DNA of 64,000 nt from Arcticibacterium luteifluviistationis (GTDB lineage: Bacteria; Bacteroidota; Bacteroidia; Cytophagales; Spirosomataceae): assembly GCF_003258705.1 (NCBI RefSeq), contig NZ_CP029480.1:434001-498000 (forward strand), read 5' to 3'. Position numbers and translations under genes: made by a program. Shown piece after piece: positions 18,096 to 27,975 of the stretch. The notes below the pieces were generated by a model. The model ran no database searches. It worked only from the letters and a program-made list of their open reading frames with translations, and was not told the origin of the DNA. Position 1 is the stretch's first letter. Each line of letters opens with the position of its first letter.

Positions 18096-21000
18096 ATGCC
18101 GAATATCAAAGACGAAATCGCGAAAAGAATCCTCATTTTAGATGGTGCCATGGGTACTATGATTCAGCGATATCAACTATCTGACGAAGATTACAGAGGC
18201 GAAAGATTTAAAGACTTTCCGCACGATGTTAAAGGAAACAATGATTTGCTTTCTTTGACCAGACCTGATATCATTTTGGCTATTCATAAAGAATACTTAG
18301 AAGCCGGTGCCGATATTGTAGAAACCAACACCTTCAGTGCAAACTGGGTTTCTATGGAAGACTACAAAATGGAGCACTTGGTAAAAGAAATTAACTACGA
18401 AAGTGCTGTTTTGGCAAGAAAGGCCTGTGATGAATACACGGCTAAAAATCCAAGTAAACCGCGTTTTGTGGGAGGTTCTATGGGACCAACTACTAAGCTG
18501 GCTTCCCTATCTCCAGATGTAAACAATCCTGGTTTTAGAGCCATAACCTTTGACCAACTGGTAGATTGCTTTAAAGAGCAGGCGGAAGCATTGATTGACG
18601 GCGGAGCCGATGTCTTAATTATGGAGACTTCTACTGACACATTGAACAGTAAGGCATCTATATATGCAGCTAAATTGGTGATTGCCGATAGGAAAAAAAC
18701 AGAACCTGATTTTGATATACCTATCATGATTTCAGGAACCATCACTGACCAGTCTGGAAGAACATTAACCGGGCAAACCACAGAAGCCTTTTATAACTCG
18801 TTAAAACATGGCGACCTCCTTTCTATAGGACTTAACTGTGCTTTAGGAGCTAGAGCTATGAAACCATATTTGGCAGAAATGTCAAGAATTGCTTCTTGTT
18901 ACGTAAGTGTTTACCCTAATGCAGGTTTGCCAAACGAAATGGGTGCTTACGACGAATCTCCAGAGTTTATGGGAGAGCAAGTTCGTGAGTTTTTAGAAGA
19001 AGGTTATGTCAATATTTTAGGTGGTTGCTGTGGAACTACACCAGAGCATATTGCAGAATTTGCTAGAATAGCTGCCGAATATGAGCCGCGTCAAAAAGCT
19101 ACGCCAGAAAAACTATTAAGGTTAAGTGGTTTAGAACCAATGACACTGACCAAAGAGTTGGGCTTTGTCAATGTAGGTGAAAGAACAAACGTAACGGGCT
19201 CAAAGAAATTCTTACGTCTTATTAAAACAGAGAAGTTTGAAGAAGCTCTTTCTGTAGCCTTAGACCAAGTAGAAGGTGGTGCTAATGTGATTGACGTCAA
19301 CATGGACGAAGGGATGCTAGACGGGGTAGAAAGTATGACTACTTTCTTAAACCTAATGGCGTCAGAACCTGATATTTCAAGAATACCAGTTATGGTAGAT
19401 TCCTCTAAATGGGAAATCATTGAAGCTGGTTTGAAATGTATTCAAGGGAAAGGAATTGTCAATTCTATCTCCCTAAAAGGTGGAGAAGAAGAATTTATAC
19501 GTCAGGCTACTATATGTAAGAATTTTGGTGCAGCTATAATAGTAATGGCTTTTGACGAAGACGGACAAGCCGATACTACGGAAAGAAGAATAGAAATAGC
19601 AAAAAGGTCTTATGATGTTTTGGTAGACCAGATTGGTTTCCCTGCAGAAGACATCATTTTCGATTTAAATATCTTTCCTGTTGCCACAGGAATAGAAGAG
19701 CATAGAATTAACGCGATTTCGTTTTTTGAAGGAACAAAATGGGTAACAGAAAATTTGCCGCACGCTCACGTAAGTGGTGGTGTAAGTAATGTTTCTTTCT
19801 CTTTCAGAGGAAATAATAAAGTAAGAGAAGCCATTCACTCCGCTTTCCTTTATCACGCCACTAAAGTGGGCATGGATATGGGAATTGTAAACCCAGCCCT
19901 ACTAGATGTTTATGATAACATTCCGAAGGATTTATTAGACGCCGTAGAAGATGTACTTCTAAACAGAAAAGATGATGCTACAGAAAGATTATTGGATATA
20001 GCAGAATCGCTTAAAGGCACTAATGTAGAAACCGAAAAAGCTATTCAAGAATGGCGTAGTTTACCTGTTGCAAAACGTATAGAACATGCACTAGTACGCG
20101 GTGTAGTAGAGTTTATAGAAGCTGATACGGAAGAAGCAAGAGCTTCTTTCCCTTCTCCCCTACAGGTTATTGAAGGTCCATTAATGGATGGTATGAATGT
20201 AGTGGGTGACTTGTTCGGTTCTGGTAAAATGTTTTTGCCACAAGTGGTAAAATCAGCAAGAGTAATGAAAAAGGCAGTTGCATATCTTCTACCTTATTTA
20301 GAAGAAGAAAAGCTTAGAACCGGAAACACAGCCAAAAACAATGGTAAAATACTCATGGCCACTGTAAAAGGTGATGTGCATGATATTGGAAAAAATATTG
20401 TAGGAGTAGTATTGGCGTGTAATAATTTTGAAATCATTGACCTTGGTGTAATGGTAGCAGCAGACAAAATTTTGGATGCCGCTGTGGAGCATGATGTTGA
20501 CATTATTGGCTTGAGTGGTTTAATTACGCCATCGCTTGATGAAATGGTTTATGTGGCCAAAGAAATGGAAAAGAGAGGAATGAAAATTCCTCTCTTAATA
20601 GGTGGGGCTACCACTTCTAGAGTGCATACAGCAGTAAAAATAGACCCATTTTACTCTGGACCTGCCATTCATGTTTTGGATGCGTCTAAGTCTGTTCCTG
20701 TAGCCAGTAGCTTATTAAGCAAAGGACAAGAAGAAGCATTTAAAGCTAAATATAAAGCTGATTACGCTAGATTTAGAGAAGAATACTTAAGCAGGCAATC
20801 TGTTAAAACATACATCACTATAGAGCAAGCCAGGGCCAACAAAATGGCCATAGACTGGTCAAAAACTGAAATAAAGAAACCTACTTTCTTGGGTAGAAAA
20901 GTATTTGAAAGCTATAATTTAAGTGAAATAGTAGATTTTATAGACTGGACACCATTTTTCCAATCATGGGATTTACATGGTAGGTACCCAAAAATTTTGG

Positions 21001-21851
21001 AAGACAAAGTAGTTGGGACGGAGGCAAAGAAGCTTTTAGCTGATGCCCAAGCTATGCTGAAAAAAATCATTTCTGAGAAATGGCTAACCGCCAAAGGAGT
21101 AATTGGTTTTTGGCCATCAAATACAGATGGAGCTGATGCTCAAATAGTTTACGACTTTACGGTCAATGACGAAGGACACAACAGCTCATGCTCGCCATTA
21201 ACGCATGACCACAAAGTTTACATTCCAGATACTAATAAGGAATTAGCAACCTTCCATCATTTACGTCAGCAAGGTAAAAAAGGAAAAAGTATCCCAAATT
21301 TATCTTTAGCAGATTTTGTGGCTCCTAAAGAGAGTGGAAAACAAGATTACTTCGGAGGTTTTGCTGTTAGTATTTTTGGTGCAGATGAGAAATCTAAAGA
21401 ATTCGATGCAGACTTTGATGACTATAATAGTATCATGGTTAAAGCCTTAGCTGATAGATTTGCAGAAGCATTCACAGAACTATTGCATGAGAAAGTAAGA
21501 AAGCAATTCTGGGGCTATGCTGCGGAAGAAAGCTTAGCAAGCGAAGAGCTTATCAAAGAGAAATATGCAGGTATTAGACCAGCACCAGGATATCCGGCTT
21601 GCCCTGACCATACACTTAAAAGACCTCTATTTGAGCTTTTAGATGTAGAAAACAGTATTGGGCTTACGTTAACTGATAGCTTAGCTATGTGGCCAGCTTC
21701 AGCCGTGAGTGGCATGTATTACAGCCATCCTCAAAGTAAGTACTTTGGTTTAGGTAAAATCACCAAAGACCAAATAGAAGATTATGTGGCTAAGAAGGGA
21801 GTTACCATTGAAGAGGCAGAAAAGTGGTTATCGCCGGCTTTGAATTATTAG
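18096..21851 (+). CDS. metH: Cobalamin-dependent methionine synthase
   Basis: This full-length MetH of 1251 residues transfers a methyl group from methyl-tetrahydrofolate via cobalamin to homocysteine. All four modules are visible. The homocysteine-binding barrel has the zinc-ligand [11 protein letters not shown]. The folate-binding barrel has [11 protein letters not shown] and PVMVDSS. The cobalamin cap and Rossmann domain has DVHDIGKNI, with the lower-ligand His762. The C-terminal SAM-binding reactivation domain has [15 protein letters not shown]. Because the reactivation domain is present, the enzyme should be repaired by a flavodoxin-type reductant. The gene is transcribed alone and ends in a strong hairpin at 21857-21894. 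Confidence 0.98.
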   Translation: MPNIKDEIAKRILILDGAMGTMIQRYQLSDEDYRGERFKDFPHDVKGNNDLLSLTRPDIILAIHKEYLEAGADIVETNTFSANWVSMEDYKMEHLVKEINYESAVLARKACDEYTAKNPSKPRFVGGSMGPTTKLASLSPDVNNPGFRAITFDQLVDCFKEQAEALIDGGADVLIMETSTDTLNSKASIYAAKLVIADRKKTEPDFDIPIMISGTITDQSGRTLTGQTTEAFYNSLKHGDLLSIGLNCALGARAMKPYLAEMSRIASCYVSVYPNAGLPNEMGAYDESPEFMGEQVREFLEEGYVNILGGCCGTTPEHIAEFARIAAEYEPRQKATPEKLLRLSGLEPMTLTKELGFVNVGERTNVTGSKKFLRLIKTEKFEEALSVALDQVEGGANVIDVNMDEGMLDGVESMTTFLNLMASEPDISRIPVMVDSSKWEIIEAGLKCIQGKGIVNSISLKGGEEEFIRQATICKNFGAAIIVMAFDEDGQADTTERRIEIAKRSYDVLVDQIGFPAEDIIFDLNIFPVATGIEEHRINAISFFEGTKWVTENLPHAHVSGGVSNVSFSFRGNNKVREAIHSAFLYHATKVGMDMGIVNPALLDVYDNIPKDLLDAVEDVLLNRKDDATERLLDIAESLKGTNVETEKAIQEWRSLPVAKRIEHALVRGVVEFIEADTEEARASFPSPLQVIEGPLMDGMNVVGDLFGSGKMFLPQVVKSARVMKKAVAYLLPYLEEEKLRTGNTAKNNGKILMATVKGDVHDIGKNIVGVVLACNNFEIIDLGVMVAADKILDAAVEHDVDIIGLSGLITPSLDEMVYVAKEMEKRGMKIPLLIGGATTSRVHTAVKIDPFYSGPAIHVLDASKSVPVASSLLSKGQEEAFKAKYKADYARFREEYLSRQSVKTYITIEQARANKMAIDWSKTEIKKPTFLGRKVFESYNLSEIVDFIDWTPFFQSWDLHGRYPKILEDKVVGTEAKKLLADAQAMLKKIISEKWLTAKGVIGFWPSNTDGADAQIVYDFTVNDEGHNSSCSPLTHDHKVYIPDTNKELATFHHLRQQGKKGKSIPNLSLADFVAPKESGKQDYFGGFAVSIFGADEKSKEFDADFDDYNSIMVKALADRFAEAFTELLHEKVRKQFWGYAAEESLASEELIKEKYAGIRPAPGYPACPDHTLKRPLFELLDVENSIGLTLTDSLAMWPASAVSGMYYSHPQSKYFGLGKITKDQIEDYVAKKGVTIEEAEKWLSPALNY

Positions 21852-21856
21852 AGATT

Positions 21857-21894
21857 GTTTGGAATAGTCTAAGACTCGATGGACTATTCCAAAC
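21857..21894 (+). terminator. Hairpin terminator after metH
   Basis: A perfect 13-base inverted repeat (GTTTGGAATAGTC and GACTATTCCAAAC, loop 12 bases) begins 5 bases after the metH stop. The following tract is short and only moderately T-rich. Confidence 0.75.
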
Positions 21895-21900
21895 ATATTT

Positions 21901-22080
21901 CATTGAAGCCCGTCAGGCTTCTTAACATTCTCCTTAGATTCTTTTTCTATTCATATTCAAGCCCATTCGGGCTTGCTTAAAACATGTAAAAATATTCGAA
22001 GTAAACGAACCCCGAAGGGGTTAAAAGTGAATAGAAAATATATGATAGGTAGAGAAGCCGCAACCCTGAAGGGGTTGAAT
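21901..22080. repeat. Composite REP-like repeat, copy 1
   Basis: This is the first of three copies of an element of about 180 bases built from small palindromes. A is GAAGCC-CGTCA-GGCTTC (21905-21921). B is CAAGCCC-ATTC-GGGCTTG (21958-21975). C is AACCCC-GAA-GGGGTT (22008-22022). D is CAACCC-TGAAG-GGGTTG (22061-22077). B and C are enclosed by the outer inverted pair TTTCTATTCA (21944-21953) and TGAATAGAAA (22028-22037). Copies 2 and 3 lie beyond the next gene, beside a Y1 transposase gene. Confidence 0.85.
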
Positions 22081-22095
22081 GCATACCCTTCTAAA

Positions 22096-23913
22096 TCATT
22101 CACAACCTGCTACAATCTTCGAACTAAATACTGCACCCGGTAAAGTTTGAAACCCAGAATTCATCTGAATTGACTTTTCTGCAAAAAGTTCTTGGTTTTG
22201 CACATGCTGTGTCGTTTCAATCTTTTCAATACCTGAGACTTTAGGCTCCACAGCATTCCCTGAAAGAGAAGCTAGTGTTGGTATATTTACATTTAGCGTT
22301 GTGAAATTTGAACCTGCTGCATTTCCTAAGGTTAGTGTTACATTTTTAGAGCCTGCATTTGCAAAAAGGTGAACTGGATTCGCTTCAGAAGACGTTTGAC
22401 CATCTCCAAAATTCCAATGAACTGTCTCGTAATTCTGAATAGATGAGATAGTAAAATTTACTTTTAGCCTACATTCTGCGTCTATTGTTGTAGTAAAATT
22501 GGCCACTGGGGGCTGCAAGGCTTGAAATGAAATCTTATGAATATGACCAGTTTCCTCCAAAACATACATTTCGGTGCCAACCAAAACGGCATCAACAACG
22601 CGGTCAAAGTTCTCTACTAACCTAGTTACCTGAACAATATACTTACCCGTATTTTGGTCAGTCAAAAACTTTATTTGACACAAGTCAGCTCCTTGGTCTA
22701 GACTATCTAAATACCCTGAAGGTCCATTTCCTTCAGTATACGCCAGTACAAAACCAGAAGCATTATATGGATATGCTAATACGCTATCCACGTCAATATT
22801 AAAGCCCAGAGGCGACCTATGCGATGTAAACGTAGTGATCGTATCTTTCTGTTCCAAAGCCCCTGAAATAGGGTTTCTTACCCAATTGGCGTCGGGTCCA
22901 ATATTAGGAATAGGTTCTTCAAACGAAATGTTTGGAGCGACAGGAAAGCTTGGGTCATTATGAAAAACCTCTGGAAAGGACAGAGTGCTTGGTAAGAGTT
23001 TATCATTTGACGGGTCATACGGTGTAAACTGTTGAGGGTTTACATTTCCTCCCATTCGCCATGGAAAACCATAGTGTTTGCCTCTTTTTAGTAAATTTAG
23101 TTCTTCTGGGTCGTCTCTATCGCCCATGTTTTCTACACCAAACAATTCACCCTTGGCATTAAGAGCCAAATCAAATTCATTTCTTACACCTTCACAATAG
23201 ATATACCCTGAATTTTGAAGCCATGTTTCATTATTTAACAGATATATATTATTAGCGGTTAATGGAATCGCAAAAATCTTTGTGGTTAGTGGTTCATCCC
23301 TTAAATTTGGATAGGTTCCATCTACATCCTTTATTTCTCCATGGTCTGTTCTGGAACCACTAGCGATATAAAGAGAATCTTTGGTAGCGTTTAATGAAAT
23401 AGCACTAAATGCATGGTCAAATAGCGTAGTGGATGACGCATAAAATTGCGTTTCAAGTAAAGAATTAAAAGAAGCAGGATACCCATTTTGGTCCAATGCC
23501 ACTTTTATTACTCTTCCTTTCCCTTGTTTATTGATACCGTCTGCCTCATTACCAACTAAATAGAGTGCATCGTTGTAAAACATCAAACCTTGCATCCTGT
23601 TAATAGCATGTTGGTTCGTTGAGATAATTTTTTCTCGATATTGTGGAACTCCATTTATAACACGAACTCTATAAACATCACCTCCAAAAGTATTGACATA
23701 GAAAACGTCATTGATAGAATCATAGACTATCCTCACCGTATTATTCTCAATGTAACTATAATTAGGTATCGTCGAAATATTTGACTTTAACGAAACGGGA
23801 TTTCCCGCACTTATGGAGTTTGCATGACCATATTTAGAAATCGGAGGCGAGATGGTATCAGTTTTTGGGAAAAGAAAGCTAAAAAACAGAAAAATACTTC
23901 CTAGAATATTCAT
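22096..23913 (-). CDS. Secreted glucose/sorbosone-dehydrogenase-like propeller protein with PKD domain
   Basis: A signal peptide is followed by a GSDH/PQQ-type beta-propeller (about residues 45-480), with segments such as CEGVRNEFDLALNAKGELFGVENMG, GFPWRMGG and AYTEGNGPSGYLD. A PKD domain (about 490-560) has the marker HWNFGDGQTSSEANPVH. The final 45 residues (SIQMNSGFQTL..AVFSSKIVAGC) resemble the 3-coathanger stack or an attachment tail of Bacteroidota surface proteins. Family members oxidise sugars with PQQ or bind carbohydrate, and activity here is unproven. The gene is boxed between repeat copy 1 (15 bases from its stop) and copies 2 and 3 upstream of its start. Confidence 0.82.
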   Translation of the reverse strand: MNILGSIFLFFSFLFPKTDTISPPISKYGHANSISAGNPVSLKSNISTIPNYSYIENNTVRIVYDSINDVFYVNTFGGDVYRVRVINGVPQYREKIISTNQHAINRMQGLMFYNDALYLVGNEADGINKQGKGRVIKVALDQNGYPASFNSLLETQFYASSTTLFDHAFSAISLNATKDSLYIASGSRTDHGEIKDVDGTYPNLRDEPLTTKIFAIPLTANNIYLLNNETWLQNSGYIYCEGVRNEFDLALNAKGELFGVENMGDRDDPEELNLLKRGKHYGFPWRMGGNVNPQQFTPYDPSNDKLLPSTLSFPEVFHNDPSFPVAPNISFEEPIPNIGPDANWVRNPISGALEQKDTITTFTSHRSPLGFNIDVDSVLAYPYNASGFVLAYTEGNGPSGYLDSLDQGADLCQIKFLTDQNTGKYIVQVTRLVENFDRVVDAVLVGTEMYVLEETGHIHKISFQALQPPVANFTTTIDAECRLKVNFTISSIQNYETVHWNFGDGQTSSEANPVHLFANAGSKNVTLTLGNAAGSNFTTLNVNIPTLASLSGNAVEPKVSGIEKIETTQHVQNQELFAEKSIQMNSGFQTLPGAVFSSKIVAGCE

Positions 23914-24070
23914 TGTATGAGTGTGTGTTTATAACTCTTAAACTTAATGAAATTCGTTTACTCTTCTTTTAAAAATTATTAAACGGTAAGTTTATCCATT
24001 TAATGTTCTATGGGTTTTGAAGATAAAATATGGACAGGAAATTCAAAAACGATAGAATTAAACATCTTTC

Positions 24071-24248
24071 TCATTGGAAGCCTGTCAGGCTTCTTTATTT
24101 CTTCAACCAACTTCTTTCTATTCATATTCAAGCCCACTCGGGCTTGCTTAAGACATCGAAAAATATTCGAAGTAAACGAACCCTGAAGGGGTTAAATGTG
24201 AATAGAAAATATATTGTGCGTAGAGAGCCAGCAACCCTGAGGGGGGTG
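24071..24248. repeat. Composite REP-like repeat, copy 2
   Basis: This has the same architecture as the copy at 21901. Palindrome A is at 24077-24093, outer pair TTTCTATTCA at 24115-24124, B at 24129-24146, centre TCGAA-AAATA-TTCGA near 24156-24170, C at 24179-24193, outer partner TGAATAGAAA at 24199-24208, and a degraded D (extra G residues) near 24232-24248. Several stem bases differ from the other copies in paired positions (for example CACTC in the B loop region), so the elements are diverging. Confidence 0.85.
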
Positions 24249-24270
24249 AACATCTCAAACAAACTTCTTT

Positions 24271-24446
24271 TTAATTGAAGCCCGTTAGGCTTCCTTGTTC
24301 TCTCTAAATTCTCTTTCTATTCATTTTCAAGCCCATTCGGGCTTGCTTAAGACATCGAAAAATATTCGAAGTAAACGAACCCTGAAGGGGTTAAATGTGA
24401 ATAGAAAATATATGATAGGTAGAGAAGTCGCAACCCTGAAGGGTTG
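24271..24446. repeat. Composite REP-like repeat, copy 3
   Basis: This is the best-preserved copy, directly behind copy 2 in the same orientation. It has A at 24277-24293 (loop CGTTA), outer pair at 24314-24323 and 24398-24407, B at 24328-24345, C at 24378-24392, and D as an uninterrupted palindrome at 24431-24446. It ends 7 bases from the stop codon of the Y1 transposase gene on the minus strand. Confidence 0.87.
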
Positions 24447-24453
24447 AAATCAA

Positions 24454-24897
24454 TCAAAACAAATATTCCTCTTTATATTCAATCTGAAACTCATCTAAAA
24501 GCGAAATCAATTCATCTTTAAAGGATACTTTCTCATGACGCTCTTCTTGATTTTTGACATATTCTATCAAATTATCTTTGGCATCAAGAGAATAGGTAAA
24601 TGCAGAATAACCCTCTTGCCAAGCTGTAAAAAGAAACAAGTTTTTTTCTTTAATCATTAAAGAGGAAGCCAGTTTTATATCCTTTACCAAAGCAGCTAAC
24701 GAAATAGTAAGATGTAAGGAGAAAACAATATGAATATGGTCTTCTACACCATTAATTCTATATAAATGACACTTTTTCTCTTTTAGAATACCCCAAATAT
24801 ATTTGAACAAAACAGGTCTACCCTCAGCTTTCAAACTCCTTTCTCTGTTTCTTGTTGAAAACACAAGGTGATATAATATCTGGGTATAAGTGCTCAT
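24454..24897 (-). CDS. IS200/REP-type Y1 (HUH) transposase
   Basis: This 147-residue single-strand transposase has the HUH motif in EDHIHIVFS and the catalytic Tyr in WQEGYSAFTYS. It starts with the typical YTQILYHLVFSTRNRE. The size fits a small IS200/RAYT-type protein with a short C-terminal tail. No tnpB, left end or right end of a classic IS200/IS605 element is recognisable. Instead the 3' end of the gene abuts three composite palindromic repeats, which makes a domesticated REP-associated role likely. It starts 1 base after the stop of the upstream dehydrogenase gene, so it may be read from that promoter. Confidence 0.9.
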   Translation of the reverse strand: MSTYTQILYHLVFSTRNRERSLKAEGRPVLFKYIWGILKEKKCHLYRINGVEDHIHIVFSLHLTISLAALVKDIKLASSLMIKEKNLFLFTAWQEGYSAFTYSLDAKDNLIEYVKNQEERHEKVSFKDELISLLDEFQIEYKEEYLF

Positions 24898-24898
24898 C

Positions 24899-25831
24899 TC
24901 ATTTTTCTAAAAGCCTCTTTATTTTATCTCGTAAAACCTCATTTATTTTCACATAAGACTCTGTACTCCAACCCGCTACATGGGGTGTAAGAATTGCATT
25001 ATTCTGACTAGCTAAATAGTCAAAACTCGCTTTCTGTTCTTCTGAAAGCGTTTTAAGCTTTTCGTTTTCTAGCACATCTAAACACGCACCTTTAACTTTT
25101 CCAGACTTCATGGCAGTAACTAAGTCCTTCAGTTCTACTATTTCTCCACGAGCTATATTACAAAAGATTATAGGCTTCTGGAATTTATCAAAAAAGTCAG
25201 CATTCACCCATTTGTCAGTTTCTTTAGTAAGTGGAATGTGTAAGCTCACAATATCCGCCTTTTCATATATTTCAGACAACTCACATTCTTTTATTATATG
25301 TGTTCCAAAACCATATTTATAGCGGTCATTGGCCAATATTTTACAGCCAAACGCAGCTAATCTTTCTGCGGTGGCCTGACCATTATTTCCGTAACCAATT
25401 ATACCTACCGTTTTACCAAAAAGTTCCTCTCCTCTATTGGCTTCTCTATTCCACTGTCCTTTTTTAACCTCTCTACTACCTGTATTGATTTTATGTAATA
25501 AAGAGAGCAGCATTCCTATTAAATGCTCTGCCACGGCTACCTTATTGGCTTCGTTAGCTCCAAAAACAGTAACTCCAGCCTTTTTACATGCATGTAAATC
25601 AATTAAATCTAAGCCTGCTCCTGCCCTGCCAATAAATTTCAACTTAGAAGCGTAAGATAAAAACTCCGAATTTATAGAAAATTTACTTCTAATAATTAAG
25701 CCATCATAATCTCCTACACGCTCTAATACTTCCTCAAATGCAATATTTGGAAAATAATCTACGTCCAAACCCAAAGCCTTTGGCATCTCCACTATGGAGG
25801 GGTGCATCTCATCTACAATTAAAATTCTCAT
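24899..25831 (-). CDS. D-2-hydroxyacid dehydrogenase (phosphoglycerate dehydrogenase-like)
   Basis: This is an NAD-dependent dehydrogenase of the SerA/D-isomer family, 310 residues. The nucleotide-binding loop GIIGYGNNGQA lies near residue 143. The catalytic Arg is in NIARGE, the Glu near DVLENE, and the His in TPHVAGW. The size and absence of an ACT domain fit a short-form phosphoglycerate dehydrogenase or glyoxylate/hydroxypyruvate reductase, and the substrate is not certain. The Y1 transposase gene follows after a single base. Confidence 0.88.
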   Translation of the reverse strand: MRILIVDEMHPSIVEMPKALGLDVDYFPNIAFEEVLERVGDYDGLIIRSKFSINSEFLSYASKLKFIGRAGAGLDLIDLHACKKAGVTVFGANEANKVAVAEHLIGMLLSLLHKINTGSREVKKGQWNREANRGEELFGKTVGIIGYGNNGQATAERLAAFGCKILANDRYKYGFGTHIIKECELSEIYEKADIVSLHIPLTKETDKWVNADFFDKFQKPIIFCNIARGEIVELKDLVTAMKSGKVKGACLDVLENEKLKTLSEEQKASFDYLASQNNAILTPHVAGWSTESYVKINEVLRDKIKRLLEK

Positions 25832-25907
25832 TTTTTTAAAATAGCCCTTTTGGCCAATTTGCTGATGTATCCGTTTAGCTTTTTTTCCTAAACGTCACTT
25901 TTTATCT

Positions 25908-25915
25908 TAACTTTG
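25908..25915 (+). promoter_or_regulatory. Bacteroidota -7 promoter box of pdxA (TAACTTTG)
   Basis: An exact TAnnTTTG match lies 33 bases before the pdxA ATG, in the gap between two divergent genes. Confidence 0.6.
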
Positions 25916-25947
25916 GCAATTTAGACATAACCGCAAAATTTTTCCCT

Positions 25948-27030
25948 ATGGAAGGCGACAACATTCCCAGAATTGGAATTAGTATAGGAGATATTAACGG
26001 CATAGGCCCTGAAGTTATAATTAAGGCTTTGTCAAGTAGTAGTATTAACAAAATCTGTACACCAGTCATTTATGGCTCGGCAAAGCATTTAAGTAAATAC
26101 AAAAATCTACTCGGTTATAATGATTGGCTTTTTTCTACGGTGCAAAACACCCGACAGCTTAATAAGAAACAGATAAATCTTATTAACTGTTACGAAGGTC
26201 CTAATTTTGAGTTGTCTCTTGGTACAGTTCAAAAAGAAGCTGGTCAGTTAGCTTTCCAAGCTTTGGATAGGGCTACGCAAGACTTAAAAAATGGCTATAT
26301 AGAGGCATTAGTAACTGCCCCAATTTCAAAAGACAATACACAAGGCGAAGGTTTTAAATTCCCTGGTCATACAGAATACTTGGCCAATGAATTTCAGGCA
26401 GAAGAGGTTTTAATGTTTTTAGTAAGTGAAGAACTTCGTTTGGGTGTAGTAACAGGTCATATCCCAATTGAGCAAGTCAAAAAGAACATTACTAAGAAAC
26501 AAATCAAAGCGAAACTAGATTTGATGCTTAATAGCTTAAAAGTAGATTTCAAAATTCAGAAACCTAAGATTGCTGTTTTAGGACTTAATCCTCATGCAGG
26601 TGAAAACGGTCTTTTAGGAAAAGAGGAGATTGAAATTATTGAGCCCTTGATAAATGAGTACAGAAAGAAAGGAACGCTAGTCTTTGGAACATTCCCTAGT
26701 GATGGATTCTTTGCTACGCAACAGTGGAAACAGTTTGATGCTGTATTAGCCATGTACCATGACCAAGGTTTAACGCCTTTTAAAATGCTAGCCTTTGACT
26801 CTGGCGTTAACTTTACTGCGGGTTTATCAGCTGTGAGAACTTCTCCAGACCACGGAACCGCTTTTGACTTAGCAGGAAAAGGTGAAGCGGACTCAGGTTC
26901 AATGTTACACGCCATATTCTCAGCTGTAGAAATTTATAAGAATAGAGCCGAGTACAAAGAATTGACGGAGAATGCCATTTCACCCGTTAAAATTCAACGT
27001 ATTATTAAGTCTAGTAAAGAGAAAAAGTAA
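25948..27030 (+). CDS. pdxA: 4-hydroxythreonine-4-phosphate dehydrogenase
   Basis: PdxA oxidises 4-phospho-hydroxy-threonine in the DXP-dependent vitamin B6 pathway. Landmarks are GISIGDINGIGPEV at the N-terminus, TAPISK, the metal-site His residues of FPGHTEYLA and MYHDQGLTPFK, and SPDHGTAFDLAGKG. The length of 360 residues is slightly above the usual 330 because of small insertions. The last 20 bases overlap the end of the convergent recombinase gene. Confidence 0.95.
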   Translation: MEGDNIPRIGISIGDINGIGPEVIIKALSSSSINKICTPVIYGSAKHLSKYKNLLGYNDWLFSTVQNTRQLNKKQINLINCYEGPNFELSLGTVQKEAGQLAFQALDRATQDLKNGYIEALVTAPISKDNTQGEGFKFPGHTEYLANEFQAEEVLMFLVSEELRLGVVTGHIPIEQVKKNITKKQIKAKLDLMLNSLKVDFKIQKPKIAVLGLNPHAGENGLLGKEEIEIIEPLINEYRKKGTLVFGTFPSDGFFATQQWKQFDAVLAMYHDQGLTPFKMLAFDSGVNFTAGLSAVRTSPDHGTAFDLAGKGEADSGSMLHAIFSAVEIYKNRAEYKELTENAISPVKIQRIIKSSKEKK

Positions 27031-27868
27031 ATTCTCCTTCGTTTAGATTGATATCTTGAATAGGGTTTCGAAATTTACTGACATCTACATTTGCCATTTG
27101 GTTATACACGGATGTAGTTTGAAGAAATCTATGCCCTAAGATATACTGCAACAAATGTATGTCCATTCCTGCTTCCAGAGCATGAACAGCGTAACTATGT
27201 CTTAATGTATGTACTGTAGCATTTCTGTCTATTCCGGACTTCTTTAAAGCAGCCTGAAAAAACAATTGCACATTTCTGGAGCTGTATGGTTTTCCCTTCT
27301 CTCCCGGAAAAAGCACAGTCTCTGGTTTACTTTTGACAAAGTATCTTTTAAGATAATCTATAATATTGGGAGCCAAGGCTAATACCCTCTCACTATCTTC
27401 ATTTTTATCTGAAACTTTTATAGTGCACTTTTCCATATCTAAGTCATCCACCATTAAGTTAATGGCTTCACTTATCCTAAGACCTGAATTATAAATCAGA
27501 AGTAATAACGACTTATGCTTAATATTGGTAACCGTGTAGAATATTCTCTTAACCTCTTCTTGGCTTAAAATTTCTGGAAGTTTCTGGTCTTTAGATTCCC
27601 CTGTAGACTTGATACCAAGTTTTCTTCCGAAAATGACATCATAAAAAAGCTTTAGTGCTTTTCCTGCCTGTATAGTTTCGGCTTTATCTTTTTTCTCCCC
27701 TAATTCTATTAAATAATTACCTATAAATTCGTCAGTAATTTTGCTCTGAGGCAAATCTCTAACCTCGTTGTAAAAAACGAAGATGGCTTTTCTATAAGCC
27801 GCCACAGTCATACTATTATATTTACCGGATTTCATGTGCTCGGTAAATCGCTCTATCAGGTGGGTCAT
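27011..27868 (-). CDS. Tyrosine recombinase (XerC/D-like integrase)
   Basis: This 285-residue tyrosine recombinase has an N-terminal SAM-like core-binding domain (about 1-85) and a catalytic domain with Arg in NSGLRISEAINL, HTLRHSYAVH, and His..Tyr in ILGHRFLQTTSVYNQ. All catalytic residues are present. It is shorter than chromosomal XerC/D and has no phage or plasmid genes beside it. It may be a lone integrase or a XerA-like recombinase. It overlaps the end of pdxA by 20 bases. Confidence 0.9.
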   Translation of the reverse strand: MTHLIERFTEHMKSGKYNSMTVAAYRKAIFVFYNEVRDLPQSKITDEFIGNYLIELGEKKDKAETIQAGKALKLFYDVIFGRKLGIKSTGESKDQKLPEILSQEEVKRIFYTVTNIKHKSLLLLIYNSGLRISEAINLMVDDLDMEKCTIKVSDKNEDSERVLALAPNIIDYLKRYFVKSKPETVLFPGEKGKPYSSRNVQLFFQAALKKSGIDRNATVHTLRHSYAVHALEAGMDIHLLQYILGHRFLQTTSVYNQMANVDVSKFRNPIQDINLNEGEFTFSLY

Positions 27869-27896
27869 TTCAGTTTTATCTCGCTATAATTCAAAA

Positions 27897-27904
27897 CAAA
27901 GATA
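27897..27904 (-). promoter_or_regulatory. -7 promoter box of the recombinase gene
   Basis: On the minus strand this reads TATCTTTG, an exact TAnnTTTG box, 29 bases before the recombinase start. Confidence 0.55.
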
Positions 27905-27975
27905 ATAGATGTCTTGACCTTATTAAAATATATGGATTGATAATTTAATGCGAATGTTTGCATTTCGCCATTCAA

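Noticed and set aside
24030-24278. Open frame of 82 codons on the plus strand
   Set aside because: It runs through repeat copy 2 and reads its palindromes as protein. The composition is repeat-derived and it has no start context.
21901-24446. CRISPR-like array
   Set aside because: The repeated units are long, made of palindromes and separated by a whole gene. There are no regular spacers and no cas genes.
27011-27868. Prophage or integrative element based on the recombinase
   Set aside because: No phage, conjugation or cargo genes and no flanking repeats are visible on either side.
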